Source: Ascidiaceihabitans donghaensis (GTDB lineage: Bacteria > Pseudomonadota > Alphaproteobacteria > Rhodobacterales > Rhodobacteraceae). Taken from it: a DNA stretch of 64,000 bases. Location of the stretch: positions 55,344 through 119,343 of the forward strand of contig NZ_OMOR01000003.1 of assembly GCF_900302465.1 (NCBI RefSeq). Direction: 5' to 3'. The notes beneath the pieces are model-generated. The model was not told where the DNA came from, did not search any database, and worked only from the letters and a program-made list of their open reading frames with translations. Within the stretch, counting starts at the first letter, position 1. Each line of letters begins with the position of its first letter. Made by a program: the position numbers and the translations under genes. This document shows, piece by piece, positions 16,619 to 26,404 of the stretch.

Positions 16619-19600
16619 TCAGAACTGGAAGCGGATTTGTCCGGTCAACGCGGCACTGTTCAATGTGCTGGACCCACGCAGGTCAGCACGGACAGACGCG
16701 TTAAACTGGCGCAATGGCTTGCCTGTTTCGGATTTGTCGAAAACTTTGATGTAGTTCATGCCAAAGCTGATTTCCGCATAATCCCCGATCGTTGACGACG
16801 TCAGCGGGTTCACCGTTGGCACGCCACGACGGTCGGTAAAGGTCGTGCCCAGATCGTCAGACAGATCGGCATAGTACGTGCCTGTCGCAAAGTAGTTGCG
16901 CGCGGATTTGCCATCGTCGGCCACAGACACTTTGGAAACCGTGCTGCCCAGGAACAGGATTTGCGACAGGTGATCGTCGATTTCCAAAGTCGAGGTATCT
17001 GCAAACAGAACATCGCTGGTTTCAGAATCGGTCAGCGAGAAGCCAATCGTCGGCACCACGTTCCACCCATCCGCTTTCAGCGGAATGGAATAGCTGACCG
17101 CACCGGAAACCGTTGTGCTTTTCACGTCAAACGGAACATCCGTCAAACCCAGACCCGCAAAGCCGTTCAAGCCGACGTTTGTCAGTTTGAAGTCGGTTTG
17201 TTCAGACCGCACCTGCAAATCCATCGTCCAGCGATCTTTAGATGCTGTGATGTAGGCCCCTGCATAGCGTTGGTCGAAGTCCGCCGTTGTCACGCTAACC
17301 GCGCTGTTGGAAAACAGCCCTGTCACCGGATCAAGCGCAAAGACAGGCTGTGTGCTTGTCCCGCTGTTGATGCCTGCGATCCCGCCAAAGGCCAGATCCC
17401 AACCGCTGTAGTGACCCTGGAAGCAGCCAAAGTCGCCGCCAACCTGCAAACCATAGTAGTTGGCGCTTAGGTCACTTGGGGTCGTCAAGCCGCTGGTGAG
17501 GTCCGTGGTTGTGCCTTCTGCATCAGCTGTACCGCCCGTGGCCCGTGTCCAAACCCCGTACCCGCATTTGTCTTCTGTCGGCAGCGCCAGACCGGACACA
17601 AACGGGCTTGTTGGACGGTTTACAACCGCGCCGATCAAGGACTGTGACAAGGCCACGTTGCCCGCAATGCCGCTTACGCCCGGGTTCACCGCATCTTGCA
17701 AGACCAAGTCTCCGAAGGTCGGTGATCCGCCCGTGGTGTCTTTGGTCAGGAAGAAGATTGTCAACGTGTCGAAGGGCAGAATGGATGCCGGATCAAGGCT
17801 AAACGTATAGTCGTTGGCCGCCCCAAGGGACCCGTCCACATCAATCAAAACGATGTCATTGGTTTGCGCCCCAAGGCCTGTGCCCAGATCGTTGATCACG
17901 ATGTTGTAGTTGCCAGACACTGCGCCGCTTGCCGTGATGATATCGGCTTGTGTGCCTGCCCCACCAGCGCCTGCGCTAAAGTCTACGTCAAACGCCAGCG
18001 TGCCGCCGTTGCCAGTCAACCCGCCTGTGATGCTCATGGCGTCGCCGGCTGTGCCATTTTGCAACGACATGGTGCCAGCCCCGATGTTCACGTTGCCGCC
18101 CACGGACGCGCCATTGGCCACGTTGATGATGCCATCGTTGCCACCGGTTGTGACGTTGTTGAGGTTTCCGGCCAACGTGCCCCCAAAGGTCAAGGTACCG
18201 CCTTGGTTGTTGAAGTTGGCCGTTGTGATCGTTTGACCCGCTGCAATCGTTGTATCCAATGTGGTGTTGATCGCCGTTGTCACCGTCACATCGTTCACAA
18301 AGTTCAACGCACCGTTCGTGGCATTCAGCGTGCCTGTGATCGTGCTGCCGGTCAGCGTTGTTGTGCCTTGGCTTGTCACGTTGCCCGCGATGTCACCCAG
18401 CACATTCAATTCAGACCCGACGCCGGTTGTCACGCCACCTGTTGCCGTCAGCGTTTGGCCCGCGTTCACAGTCATGGGATTGGCAGCGCTTGTTCCATTG
18501 TGCGTCACCGCACCTGTAACAGTTGAATCGCCATCCACAATAACCGTGCCAGTCGACGTCAGGTTGCCAGTGATCGTGCCTGCCAGATTGGCAGCGCCCG
18601 CGTTGGTCACGTTGCCGGTGATGTTGCCATCCATATCCAGCGTTCCTGTGGCAGAGTTTGTCACACCGCCAGCCGCTGTGGTCGTGCTGCCTGCGCCCAC
18701 GGTCAGCGCCCCGTCATTGGCAAGGCTTGCCGCTGTGGTGTTGCCGTTCAAGGTCATGGTGCCACCCGCCGCGTTCGTGGCCGCACCGGAGGCCGTCAGC
18801 GACCCGGTTCCACCAACAGTCAATGTGCCACTGTTCGAAAGCGTGCCTGCTGTGCTTGCGCCGTTGATGTTCAACGCCCCTGTGCCAGAGTTGGTGATGT
18901 TGCCAGCCGTCAACGCGCTGTTGGTGGTCATAACGCCAGCGCCGGAATTTGTGATGTCTCCGGTGGTCGCAGCCCCCGACACTAAGATGTTGCCGGTGTT
19001 CGATGTGCTTGCCGCGTTATAAGTCCCCCCAACCTGAAGGCCGCCGCTGTTGGTCACAGAGCTCGTCGCACTCAGGTTGTTGGTTACAATCAGATTGCCG
19101 CTGGTTGTGATGGTGCCTGTTGTATTCAAAGACGCCTGCGCCGACAAAACACCGGTGTTGGTGATCGACCCCGTCGTCGCATTCCCCGTCACGGCCAAGC
19201 TGCCCTGGTTGTTGACATCGCCTGTGGTCAGCGTGCCGCCAAAGGACGTGCCGTTCAGGTTGGTCAGGGTGCCGCCGATTGCGGCGTTGCCGGCTACATT
19301 CGTAGTGCCGGTGGCCGCGGTCGTCAGATTGCCAGAAACCGCCAGAGAGTCGCCTGTGTTCAGGGTCCCCGAGTTGGTCATGTCGCCATCGACATCAACA
19401 GCGCCCGTCGCAGTCAAGGTGCCCGAACTGTCCAGATTGCCGTCAATGTCCGTGGTTCCGGTCACCGTCAGGTTGCCAGAGTTGTCCGCCGCACCCGTGT
19501 CCAGCGCCCCGCCCACGGTCATCGTGCCGTCGTTGTCCAACGCCCCGGCCGCAGTGGCATTGCCCGTCACATTGAGGGTGCCCGCGCCCGAGTTGTTGAT

Positions 19601-22600
19601 AGCCCCGCTTGAGGTCAAAGCCGCATTGGCCGTCAATGTGCCGGAGTTGTCCAGCGTGCCAAGATTTGCGTCCCCCGTCACCGTCATGGTGCCAGAGTTA
19701 TCGGTGTTGCCTGCGGTCAACGTGCCGCCAAAGGTCGCGGTGTTGTCATTGTCCAACGTGCCACCCAACGTGGCATTGCCCGCAACGTCCAAAGTGCCTG
19801 CGCCCGTGTTCGACACATCACCTGTTGTGGTCAAAGTGCCATCAAGGTCCGCCGTGCCGGTGTTGGTCAAGGTGCCAACGCTGGTGTTGCTTGTCACATT
19901 CAACGTGCCTGTGTTTGTGGTATTGCCCGCCGTCAACGTGCCACCCAGATTTGTCACAGCGCCGTTGGTCAACGTGCCGTTGATCTGCGTGTTACCCACC
20001 ACATCGACCGTACCAGACGTGGTTGTGTTGCCTGCGGTCAATGTGCCGCCAACATCAAGGTCACCCTGTGTATCCAGCTCGCCAAAACCCGCGTTACTGG
20101 TCACATTCAATGTGCCTGTGTTGGTGGTGTCACCCGCCGTCAATGTGCCACCCAGATTTGTTACAGCGCCGTTGGTCAAGGTGCCGTTGATCTGCGTGTT
20201 GCCGGTGACGTCAACAGTGCCAGACGTGGTTGTGTTGCCTGCGGTCAACGTGCCGCCAACATCAAGGTCGTCCGATGTGCTCAACGTGCCCGCAACGCCA
20301 AGATTGCCGCCCAGGTTCATCGTGCCAAGGTTGTTCAAAGTGCCGCTGGCCGTCAGGTCCACACCCGCGCCGCCCGTCATGTTGCCGGAATTGATAACAT
20401 CTGTCGTGGTTGTGTCATCTGTCAAAGTCATCGTACCCAAGGAGCTGTTGGTGATGCCGTCGCCAACGTTGCCTTCCAAGGATGCCGTGCCAGAGTTGTT
20501 TACCGATCCGGTAATCCCACCCGTGCTGACCAAGGTGCCGCCGGTAGACACGGACACATCTGCGTCTAACAATCCGGCTGCATTCAATGTGCCTCCATTG
20601 GACGTGCCGATTGAACCGTTGCCACCATTGACTGTCAGTGTCTCACCCGCGTCGGTGTTGATTGTGCCGCTGTTGCCGACGTTGCCACCTGTGCTCAAAT
20701 CACCCGTCAGGTTCAGGGTGCCGCTAGAGTTGTTGATGACAGTACCGCCAACCGATCCGGACACATCGGCCACACCGCCGTTGCCCGTCCCGCCTGAGTT
20801 CCGCAGGTTGCCTGTGATGGTGCCGTTGCTTGTCAGGGTCGCACCCGACGCGTTGTTCACGTCTCCGTCCAGCGTGCCGCCTGCATTGGTCAGCGTGCCG
20901 CCTGAGTTGTTGTTCATGGTGCCTGCACCAAGGGTGGTGCCGCTTGCCAGATCAATAGTGCCGGTGTTGGTCACGGTGGTGATGTTGGTCATGGACCCCG
21001 AATTAAGGTTCACGTCACCCGCGTTGACCAGTGAATTGTTGTTGAAGTCGACATTGGCCGTGGTGTTGACCGTGCCTGTGCCAAGGTTGTTCAGGCCACC
21101 GTTCAGGGTCTGATCCAAGCCGTAGTTGATGATGCCTGCGTTGGTGGTGTTGCCTTGCAGCAAAACACCCGCACCGACGTTGGATCCGGTCCCCAGAACA
21201 ATGCTGCCCCCATTGACCGTAAAGGTGCCGGACCCTGTGGAATTGTTGATGGCGCTGTTGTTGGTGAACGTGCCGCCCACGGTCAGCGTCGAGGTGTCCA
21301 CACCGTTGACTGTTGCGTCGTTGATGAAGTTGCCTGTGACGTTCACGTCCGAGTTGACGTTGACGGTGCCGTCGTTTTGCACGTTGCCGCCAATGGTGCC
21401 GCCGGACATGTTCAGGGTGGACGTCGCCGCCTGGTTGTCGACATTGCCGGTGACAGAGCTGTTGGCCCCCATCGTCGTGGTGCCGCCCGCTTCGTTGTTC
21501 AAAGCCCCCGCCGTGCCATTCAGCGTCAAAGTGCCCGCGTTGTTGGCTGTGCCTTGCAGCGTGGCGTTGGCGTTGATCCCTGCCACATTGTCGTTATCCA
21601 GATTGCCTGTGACCACGGATGTGCCGCTTAGGGTCACTGTGCCTGTGTTGGTCACAATGTTGCCTGTCAATTGTGCGTTGCCGTTCACGTTCAGAACCGC
21701 ACTTGCGTCGTCGTTTGTGACGTCACCTGTCAGGCCCGCCCCATTTTGCAGCGTGACCGTGTCGTTGTTGTCCACGGCCCCCGTCAAGGCGCCGCCGTTT
21801 TGAACAATCAACGTGTCGTTGTTCACAACGCCATTGGTGGCTGTGACATTGCCGCTGCCTTGCACCCGCGTTGTGCCATCATTTGTGACAACGCCTGTCA
21901 GTGTGGATGTGCCGTTCAGGTTCAGGTTTGCGCCTGCGTTGTTCTGCGTGGTGCCGTCGATGTCGCCATCCACGTTCGCGGTGTTGCTGTTGGTCAGGTT
22001 GCCACCGATGGAACCAGTACCCGCGACATTCACAGTGCCCGTCGTGTTATCGACGTTGCCGTTATAGTCGCCGTCGACATTCATTGTGCCTGTGTTGGTT
22101 GTGTTGCCCGACACGGTCACATTCGCGCCGTTGCTCACAGCCAATGTGCCGCCGTTGTTGACGTTGTTGCCCACAGTCGAGGCCCCTGCCCCGGTTGCCG
22201 TGCCTGTGAAGTTCAGGTTGCCGCCGGATGCGTTGTTCACCACCGAAGACACGTCGCCTGCGATCGTTGCAGTGGATCCGCTTTGGTTGGTCAAAACAGC
22301 ACCCAACACGCCATCCGCGCCAATGTTCACATTGCCTGCCGTGCTGGTCAGGTTCGTGGTCAATGTGCCGTTGATGTTGGTCGTGCCGCTGTTTTCCATG
22401 TTGTTGACGCCAGTGACATTTGCCCCTGTGTCCACTGTCAATGTGCCTGCGTTGTTGGTTTGCGCTCCGTTCAGCACGCTTGTGCCGTTCAGCGTCAACT
22501 GTCCGCTGGCGTTGTTCGTGACCTGGCCGCCCACGTTGTCACTGACCGTCAGCGTGCCATCGTTGGTCACTGTGCCAGTGATCGCGCCCCCCACAGAACC

Positions 22601-24577
22601 CGTCGCGCCGCTGTCCACATCGACGTTGCCGCCAACTGTGCCGCCGACGCTTGTGTTGCCTGCGGTGACATTCACATCACCGCCCACATTGTTGTTAACG
22701 GTCGCTGTGCCTGCGCTGTTCACGTTGCCCGTCACATCATCGACAGTCGCCGTGCCACCCGATGCGACATCTAGGTTCGTGCCAACCGCGCCTGTCAGCG
22801 TCGTCGTGCCACCTGTGACGTTCAACGCGCCGCTGACGCCAGCGCCACCGGTGAAAGTACCCGCCGTTGTGACGTTGCCAGTGATCGCGCCGCCAACCGT
22901 GCTGGACGAGCCTGCGTTCACGCTCACACCATTGCCGACAGTCCCAGTGACATTGCCTGCGCCATTTGTCACAGCAAGGTTACCTGTCACATTGTCGTTT
23001 ATCTGCACCAAAGTGCTCGTGCCCGTAGCCGTCACATTGCCTGTCACCTGACCGCCCACTGTGGTGCTGCCGCCAGTGGACGTAATATTGCCACCAACGG
23101 TGTTCGTCACAGTGGTCGTGCCGTCAGACACCCCAAGCGTGCCACCAATGCTATTGGCGGAAAGCGTACCGCCGCTGGTGACATTGCCACCAATCGCACC
23201 GCCAACTGTGCTGGACGCGCCAGAAGCCACATCAACCGTGGTGCCAACAGTGCCTGTGACATTGGTGGTGCCTGTCGTCGCATTGACGCTGCCGGATACA
23301 TTGTCGTTGACCTGCACCAGTGTGCCGCCACCCGCAACGTCCCCTGTCACCGCGCCACCAATGGTCGTGCTGCCGCCTGTCGCGGTGACGTTGCCGCCGA
23401 CTGTGCCGGTCACATTTGTCGTGCCATCAGACACACCCAACGTACCGCCGATGTTGTCTTGTGCTGTCAGCGTGCCGCCGCTGGTCACGTTGCCGGTGAT
23501 CGCGCCGCCAACCGTGCTGGTTGCACCCGACGCCACATCAACTGTGGTGCCGACAGTGCCTGTGACGTTGGTGGTGCCTGCCGTCGCATTCACGCCACCC
23601 GTGACGTTGTTGTTGATTTGAACCGTTGTGCCACCACCCGCAACGTCGCCGGATACCACGCCGCCCACCGTGGCGCTGCCGCCTGTGACGGTGACATTGC
23701 CCCCTACGGTGCCCGTGACTGTGGCCGATCCCGCAGACACATCCAAAGTCGTGCCCACATTGCCGCCTGCCGTGATGGTACCCGCATTGGTCAAGCTGCC
23801 GCCGATGTTGCCATCGATGGACCCGGTGCCGTTTGCGGTATTGACGACATTGCCCGACACGCCCGTGTCGATGTCGATAACGCCATCGTTGTTCAGATTG
23901 CCGGTCAAGGTGGCCGCAGCATCCGCGTTCATTGTGCTGCCGTTGGCGTTGGTGGTGTTGCCCGTCAAAGTGCCATCGACGTTCAAGGTACTGTTCTGGT
24001 CATTCACAACGTCATCGGTCAGGGACCCGGTCACGGTCAAATTGCCGCCAGCCTGATCGACATCGCCGGTAAAGTTGCCTGTGATGTCGATGACACCTGC
24101 GTTGGACAGGGATGCGGTGGAGTTCGCGCTTAACGTCAAAGAAGTGCCGCTGCCGCCAGTGACGTTAAACAGACCCGTCAATTCGTTGTTGATGATGACG
24201 GTGGCCCCAAAGTTCAACGCAAGGGCGGTGCCCGCACCACCCACGATGGTGGAGTTTGAAAAGATGTAGTCACCGTTGATGGTTATGGACAACGGGTTCA
24301 CAATGCTGGTGACGTTAATGGTTGTGGCGCCGCCCGGATTGCGGAAGGTGACGCTGTCGCCATCTGTGAAGGTGGATTGGACAGGGCCCACGCCTGTGGT
24401 GCGCCAGTTGTTTGTGGTGGTGTCCCAGTTCCCTGCACCAAGCTGGACGCCGCCTGTTGCCGGATCGCTGTCCCAGGTCAGGTCTGCGGCGATTGCACCC
24501 GACGACAAAACCATTGCGACACACACCAGCGCAGTTGTACCGCGCAAACCTGCTTTAGACCCAAACACCTGAAACAT
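16619..24577 (-). CDS. Giant type V autotransporter adhesin-like protein with tandem repeats
   Basis: About 2652 residues from the ATG at 24577 (GGGGA six bases upstream; a TTG 12 bases earlier is less likely). Signal peptide: residues 1-31, cleaved near AIAADL. The first passenger segment (LTWDSDPATGGVQLGAGNWDTTTNNW) is the autotransporter-associated beta-strand motif. Residues ~130-2250 are Gly/Thr/Asn/Val-rich beta-helix-type repeats, including 102/103-residue and 69-residue near-copies. The last ~300 residues are an autotransporter beta-barrel (CGYGVWTRATGG...YYGLQVGGDFG) ending in IRFQF with the terminal Phe needed for BAM recognition. It is expected on the cell surface as an adhesin or biofilm protein; the ligand is unknown. 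No protease or lipase motif was seen in the passenger. Confidence 0.9.
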   Translation of the reverse strand: MFQVFGSKAGLRGTTALVCVAMVLSSGAIAADLTWDSDPATGGVQLGAGNWDTTTNNWRTTGVGPVQSTFTDGDSVTFRNPGGATTINVTSIVNPLSITINGDYIFSNSTIVGGAGTALALNFGATVIINNELTGLFNVTGGSGTSLTLSANSTASLSNAGVIDITGNFTGDVDQAGGNLTVTGSLTDDVVNDQNSTLNVDGTLTGNTTNANGSTMNADAAATLTGNLNNDGVIDIDTGVSGNVVNTANGTGSIDGNIGGSLTNAGTITAGGNVGTTLDVSAGSATVTGTVGGNVTVTGGSATVGGVVSGDVAGGGTTVQINNNVTGGVNATAGTTNVTGTVGTTVDVASGATSTVGGAITGNVTSGGTLTAQDNIGGTLGVSDGTTNVTGTVGGNVTATGGSTTIGGAVTGDVAGGGTLVQVNDNVSGSVNATTGTTNVTGTVGTTVDVASGASSTVGGAIGGNVTSGGTLSANSIGGTLGVSDGTTTVTNTVGGNITSTGGSTTVGGQVTGNVTATGTSTLVQINDNVTGNLAVTNGAGNVTGTVGNGVSVNAGSSSTVGGAITGNVTTAGTFTGGAGVSGALNVTGGTTTLTGAVGTNLDVASGGTATVDDVTGNVNSAGTATVNNNVGGDVNVTAGNTSVGGTVGGNVDVDSGATGSVGGAITGTVTNDGTLTVSDNVGGQVTNNASGQLTLNGTSVLNGAQTNNAGTLTVDTGANVTGVNNMENSGTTNINGTLTTNLTSTAGNVNIGADGVLGAVLTNQSGSTATIAGDVSSVVNNASGGNLNFTGTATGAGASTVGNNVNNGGTLAVSNGANVTVSGNTTNTGTMNVDGDYNGNVDNTTGTVNVAGTGSIGGNLTNSNTANVDGDIDGTTQNNAGANLNLNGTSTLTGVVTNDGTTRVQGSGNVTATNGVVNNDTLIVQNGGALTGAVDNNDTVTLQNGAGLTGDVTNDDASAVLNVNGNAQLTGNIVTNTGTVTLSGTSVVTGNLDNDNVAGINANATLQGTANNAGTLTLNGTAGALNNEAGGTTTMGANSSVTGNVDNQAATSTLNMSGGTIGGNVQNDGTVNVNSDVNVTGNFINDATVNGVDTSTLTVGGTFTNNSAINNSTGSGTFTVNGGSIVLGTGSNVGAGVLLQGNTTNAGIINYGLDQTLNGGLNNLGTGTVNTTANVDFNNNSLVNAGDVNLNSGSMTNITTVTNTGTIDLASGTTLGAGTMNNNSGGTLTNAGGTLDGDVNNASGATLTSNGTITGNLRNSGGTGNGGVADVSGSVGGTVINNSSGTLNLTGDLSTGGNVGNSGTINTDAGETLTVNGGNGSIGTSNGGTLNAAGLLDADVSVSTGGTLVSTGGITGSVNNSGTASLEGNVGDGITNSSLGTMTLTDDTTTTDVINSGNMTGGAGVDLTASGTLNNLGTMNLGGNLGVAGTLSTSDDLDVGGTLTAGNTTTSGTVDVTGNTQINGTLTNGAVTNLGGTLTAGDTTNTGTLNVTSNAGFGELDTQGDLDVGGTLTAGNTTTSGTVDVVGNTQINGTLTNGAVTNLGGTLTAGNTTNTGTLNVTSNTSVGTLTNTGTADLDGTLTTTGDVSNTGAGTLDVAGNATLGGTLDNDNTATFGGTLTAGNTDNSGTMTVTGDANLGTLDNSGTLTANAALTSSGAINNSGAGTLNVTGNATAAGALDNDGTMTVGGALDTGAADNSGNLTVTGTTDIDGNLDSSGTLTATGAVDVDGDMTNSGTLNTGDSLAVSGNLTTAATGTTNVAGNAAIGGTLTNLNGTSFGGTLTTGDVNNQGSLAVTGNATTGSITNTGVLSAQASLNTTGTITTSGNLIVTNNLSATSSVTNSGGLQVGGTYNAASTSNTGNILVSGAATTGDITNSGAGVMTTNSALTAGNITNSGTGALNINGASTAGTLSNSGTLTVGGTGSLTASGAATNAAGGTMTLNGNTTAASLANDGALTVGAGSTTTAAGGVTNSATGTLDMDGNITGNVTNAGAANLAGTITGNLTSTGTVIVDGDSTVTGAVTHNGTSAANPMTVNAGQTLTATGGVTTGVGSELNVLGDIAGNVTSQGTTTLTGSTITGTLNATNGALNFVNDVTVTTAINTTLDTTIAAGQTITTANFNNQGGTLTFGGTLAGNLNNVTTGGNDGIINVANGASVGGNVNIGAGTMSLQNGTAGDAMSITGGLTGNGGTLAFDVDFSAGAGGAGTQADIITASGAVSGNYNIVINDLGTGLGAQTNDIVLIDVDGSLGAANDYTFSLDPASILPFDTLTIFFLTKDTTGGSPTFGDLVLQDAVNPGVSGIAGNVALSQSLIGAVVNRPTSPFVSGLALPTEDKCGYGVWTRATGGTADAEGTTTDLTSGLTTPSDLSANYYGLQVGGDFGCFQGHYSGWDLAFGGIAGINSGTSTQPVFALDPVTGLFSNSAVSVTTADFDQRYAGAYITASKDRWTMDLQVRSEQTDFKLTNVGLNGFAGLGLTDVPFDVKSTTVSGAVSYSIPLKADGWNVVPTIGFSLTDSETSDVLFADTSTLEIDDHLSQILFLGSTVSKVSVADDGKSARNYFATGTYYADLSDDLGTTFTDRRGVPTVNPLTSSTIGDYAEISFGMNYIKVFDKSETGKPLRQFNASVRADLRGSSTLNSAALTGQIRFQF
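19856..20269 (-). repeat. Two tandem 207-bp near-identical repeats inside the autotransporter gene
   Basis: Units 20063-20269 and 19856-20062 encode near-identical 69-residue blocks beginning DLDVGGTLTAGNTTTSGTVDV. Matching sites such as GCCGCCAACATCAAGGTC recur exactly 207 bp apart (20045 and 20252). They keep the frame, so recombination between them would shorten or lengthen the passenger by 69 residues. Confidence 0.8.
22955..23569 (-). repeat. Tandem 306/309-bp repeats inside the autotransporter gene
   Basis: The segment encoding NVTGTVG-type starts recurs with its first Asn codon at 23569, 23263 and 22954, that is at spacings of 306 and 309 bp. Each 102-103-residue unit contains DVASG, STVGGAI, NVTSGGTL, GGTLGVSDGT and VQxNDNV motifs. 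The copies are more diverged than the 207-bp pair. Confidence 0.75.
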
Positions 24578-24740
24578 CCTGTTCCCCAATCACTTTTAAC
24601 GCAAAAACGCGAATCCAAACTTTTGGCAAGAATTCGCTCAATGCGGCGACACATCAAGAAAAAACTACCTAATTTAACACAAATTAACACGGCGTCGTGA
24701 TATTACACCACCCCTTGCGTGCATTTTGACGCTTGGACTG

Positions 24741-25934
24741 TTAGGCGACCTCGAAGGCGCTTGGGGCCAGGTCTTCCCAGAACGCTCGGATATTGGCCGC
24801 ATTCAGGGCGGACATCCAACCGTGGCGTTCAAAATCAGCGCGGGCGGCAGGATCATCCAAAGTGTTCAAAAACAGCCGGCGGTCGGCATCGCGCTGCGTG
24901 GGACTGCGGGCGGCAGCCAGATCACGAATGATTTGCAACTGGGCAGCACGGGCTTTGATTTGTGGGGCAACGTCTGTTTGTGATGCAGGCTCCGCTTTGA
25001 AATCCTCTTTCAACGCGGCCGTCAGATAGCGTACCGGATTTTGCACGCCGGATTGCCCTGCAACATAATCCATCTTGGCCAACACATAATCTTCGCCATG
25101 TTCCGCAACCCACTGCCGCGCCAATCGGTCGCTGACGCCCAATGCGCGCAGACGGCCATAGACCGGTGCGTTGCGCACCCCTGCCCCGTCATCCAGATCC
25201 AGAATTGCCAGTTGCGGGTTGTCTTCGATCAAAAAACGAATGTCGGACACTGTGCGCCCCCGTTTACGGATTTCGGGGCGGATCACAATGTTGGACGTCT
25301 TGTTCACCTCGGCCACCGCCGGTTTGATGATCTTGGCGTTCAGGTGTTTGTAACTTTCGTAATAGGCGCTGTCGGCGACGCCCATCAGACGGCGAAACGT
25401 GTCCAGTGGCCACCACCCTGTCGAACCGGTGCGCACAAATCGATAACAGTTTTCATATAGCGCCAAAGCATGGCCACTGGTGAAACGCCGCTGGATGTTC
25501 AAATTGATAAGCGCGAACACTTTGGGGTCGCTCAGCTTGTCAGCCAACGCGGGGGAATAGGCATATTCACACACGCCACCCTTCAGCTTGGCATAGGACA
25601 GCAAGCTTGAGACTCCCCACTCCTGTTCACCCTCGGCATCCAGCATGTCCCATTCTGCCACCGTTTCCGCCAGCCCCCGCAGCGATCCCTTCAGCGTGTC
25701 CATGTCGTTGGAATTGTAACCGATCATCATGCACAACGTCCGTGCATCTATCAGATGGGTCGCTTGACTTGTCAGGGTATCGTAGGCGTTCAACAGCAAG
25801 ACGTTGCTGAGCTTTCGTTGCAGCAAAGTCAGTTTGCCCGACACATGGATCGCCGCCACATGCTTTTTGACAGCACTGCGGCGCAGCGCACCGCTTAGAC
25901 CGTCTTTGTCGATATCATCGGAAAAGTCTGGCAT
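24741..25934 (-). CDS. rep: Plasmid replication initiator (Rep_3 / RepB-like)
   Basis: 397 residues. The N-terminal ~250 residues match the Rep_3 winged-helix initiator family: LTLLQRKLSNVLLLNAYDTL, then a second half with FTSGHALALYENCYRFVRTG, WWPLDTFRRLMG and YYESYKHLNAKIIKPAVAEVNKTSNI. The C-terminal ~130 residues are an extension with LGVSDRLARQWVAEHG and KMDYVAGQ, common in alphaproteobacterial Rep proteins of this class. Rep binds iterons and opens the origin; the divergent region upstream (25935-26404) carries suitable repeats. Divergent orientation to parAB is typical of Roseobacter plasmids that have a Rep separate from a RepABC operon. This gene is the main evidence that the window belongs to a plasmid or chromid. 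Confidence 0.88.
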   Translation of the reverse strand: MPDFSDDIDKDGLSGALRRSAVKKHVAAIHVSGKLTLLQRKLSNVLLLNAYDTLTSQATHLIDARTLCMMIGYNSNDMDTLKGSLRGLAETVAEWDMLDAEGEQEWGVSSLLSYAKLKGGVCEYAYSPALADKLSDPKVFALINLNIQRRFTSGHALALYENCYRFVRTGSTGWWPLDTFRRLMGVADSAYYESYKHLNAKIIKPAVAEVNKTSNIVIRPEIRKRGRTVSDIRFLIEDNPQLAILDLDDGAGVRNAPVYGRLRALGVSDRLARQWVAEHGEDYVLAKMDYVAGQSGVQNPVRYLTAALKEDFKAEPASQTDVAPQIKARAAQLQIIRDLAAARSPTQRDADRRLFLNTLDDPAARADFERHGWMSALNAANIRAFWEDLAPSAFEVA

Positions 25935-25984
25935 CAGTTAAACGACATTGTATGTGGCCCTGCTCATGGCTCTGTTGCGGGCAG

Positions 25985-26340
25985 CTTACCCTGCAAAGGC
26001 ACCCGCACGCAACATCAACTTGGGTGCTTTTGGGCTGCGTCTGGCAGAACCGGAAACGGGTACCTTTCCGGTCATTGCCACCACGAAAGGGACCCGGATA
26101 CAGGATTGCCACATTTTCTAGAGTCTCATTTAGACCCTAAACCGCCCGATACCGCAGCACGGTCCCTGTCTTCACGCGAATCGGCACCTTTCATCCTGTA
26201 TACAGGTGCCTTTGGGCCTGCTTTCAGGCACCCTTCGTCCCGTATAAAGGCACCCTAAGTTGCTTAGTATTTTGAAATTATTCATTTATTACAGCGTAAA
26301 GATTCTAAAGATCTAAAAGATTCTACAACCTTTATTGTCG
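25985..26340. other. Putative replication origin with iteron-like repeats and AT-rich region
   Basis: Between divergent rep and parA, copies of a GGTGCCTTT / AAAGGCACCC element occur at 25995-26004, 26022-26030, 26058-26067 (GGGTACCTTT), 26086-26095 (AAAGGGACCC), 26183-26191, 26205-26213, 26225-26233 (partial) and 26246-26255. CCTGTATACAGG at 26195-26206 is a perfect 12-bp palindrome, a possible Rep dimer operator. Next to them, 26260-26340 is AT-rich with two GATTCTA copies (26301 and 26319), suitable for strand opening. The layout of iterons, AT-rich stretch and adjacent Rep gene is that of an iteron-controlled origin. The exact borders are not certain. Confidence 0.7.
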
Positions 26341-26404
26341 TCGTTTTCCTGATTTCTTTCGAAATTACTCATTTTACGTGCGCTGCGTTCATCCTTGGCT
26401 TACG

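Noticed and set aside
19050..21113. A 687-codon open frame antisense to the autotransporter gene, with others nearby
   Set aside because: It is a shadow of the repetitive, low-stop codon pattern of the minus-strand gene; its translation is Val/Pro/Leu-rich with no motif and no ribosome site.
22900..23750. Regular repeats suggestive of a CRISPR array
   Set aside because: Repeats are in-frame coding repeats of 306/309 bp, diverged, without spacer structure or cas genes.
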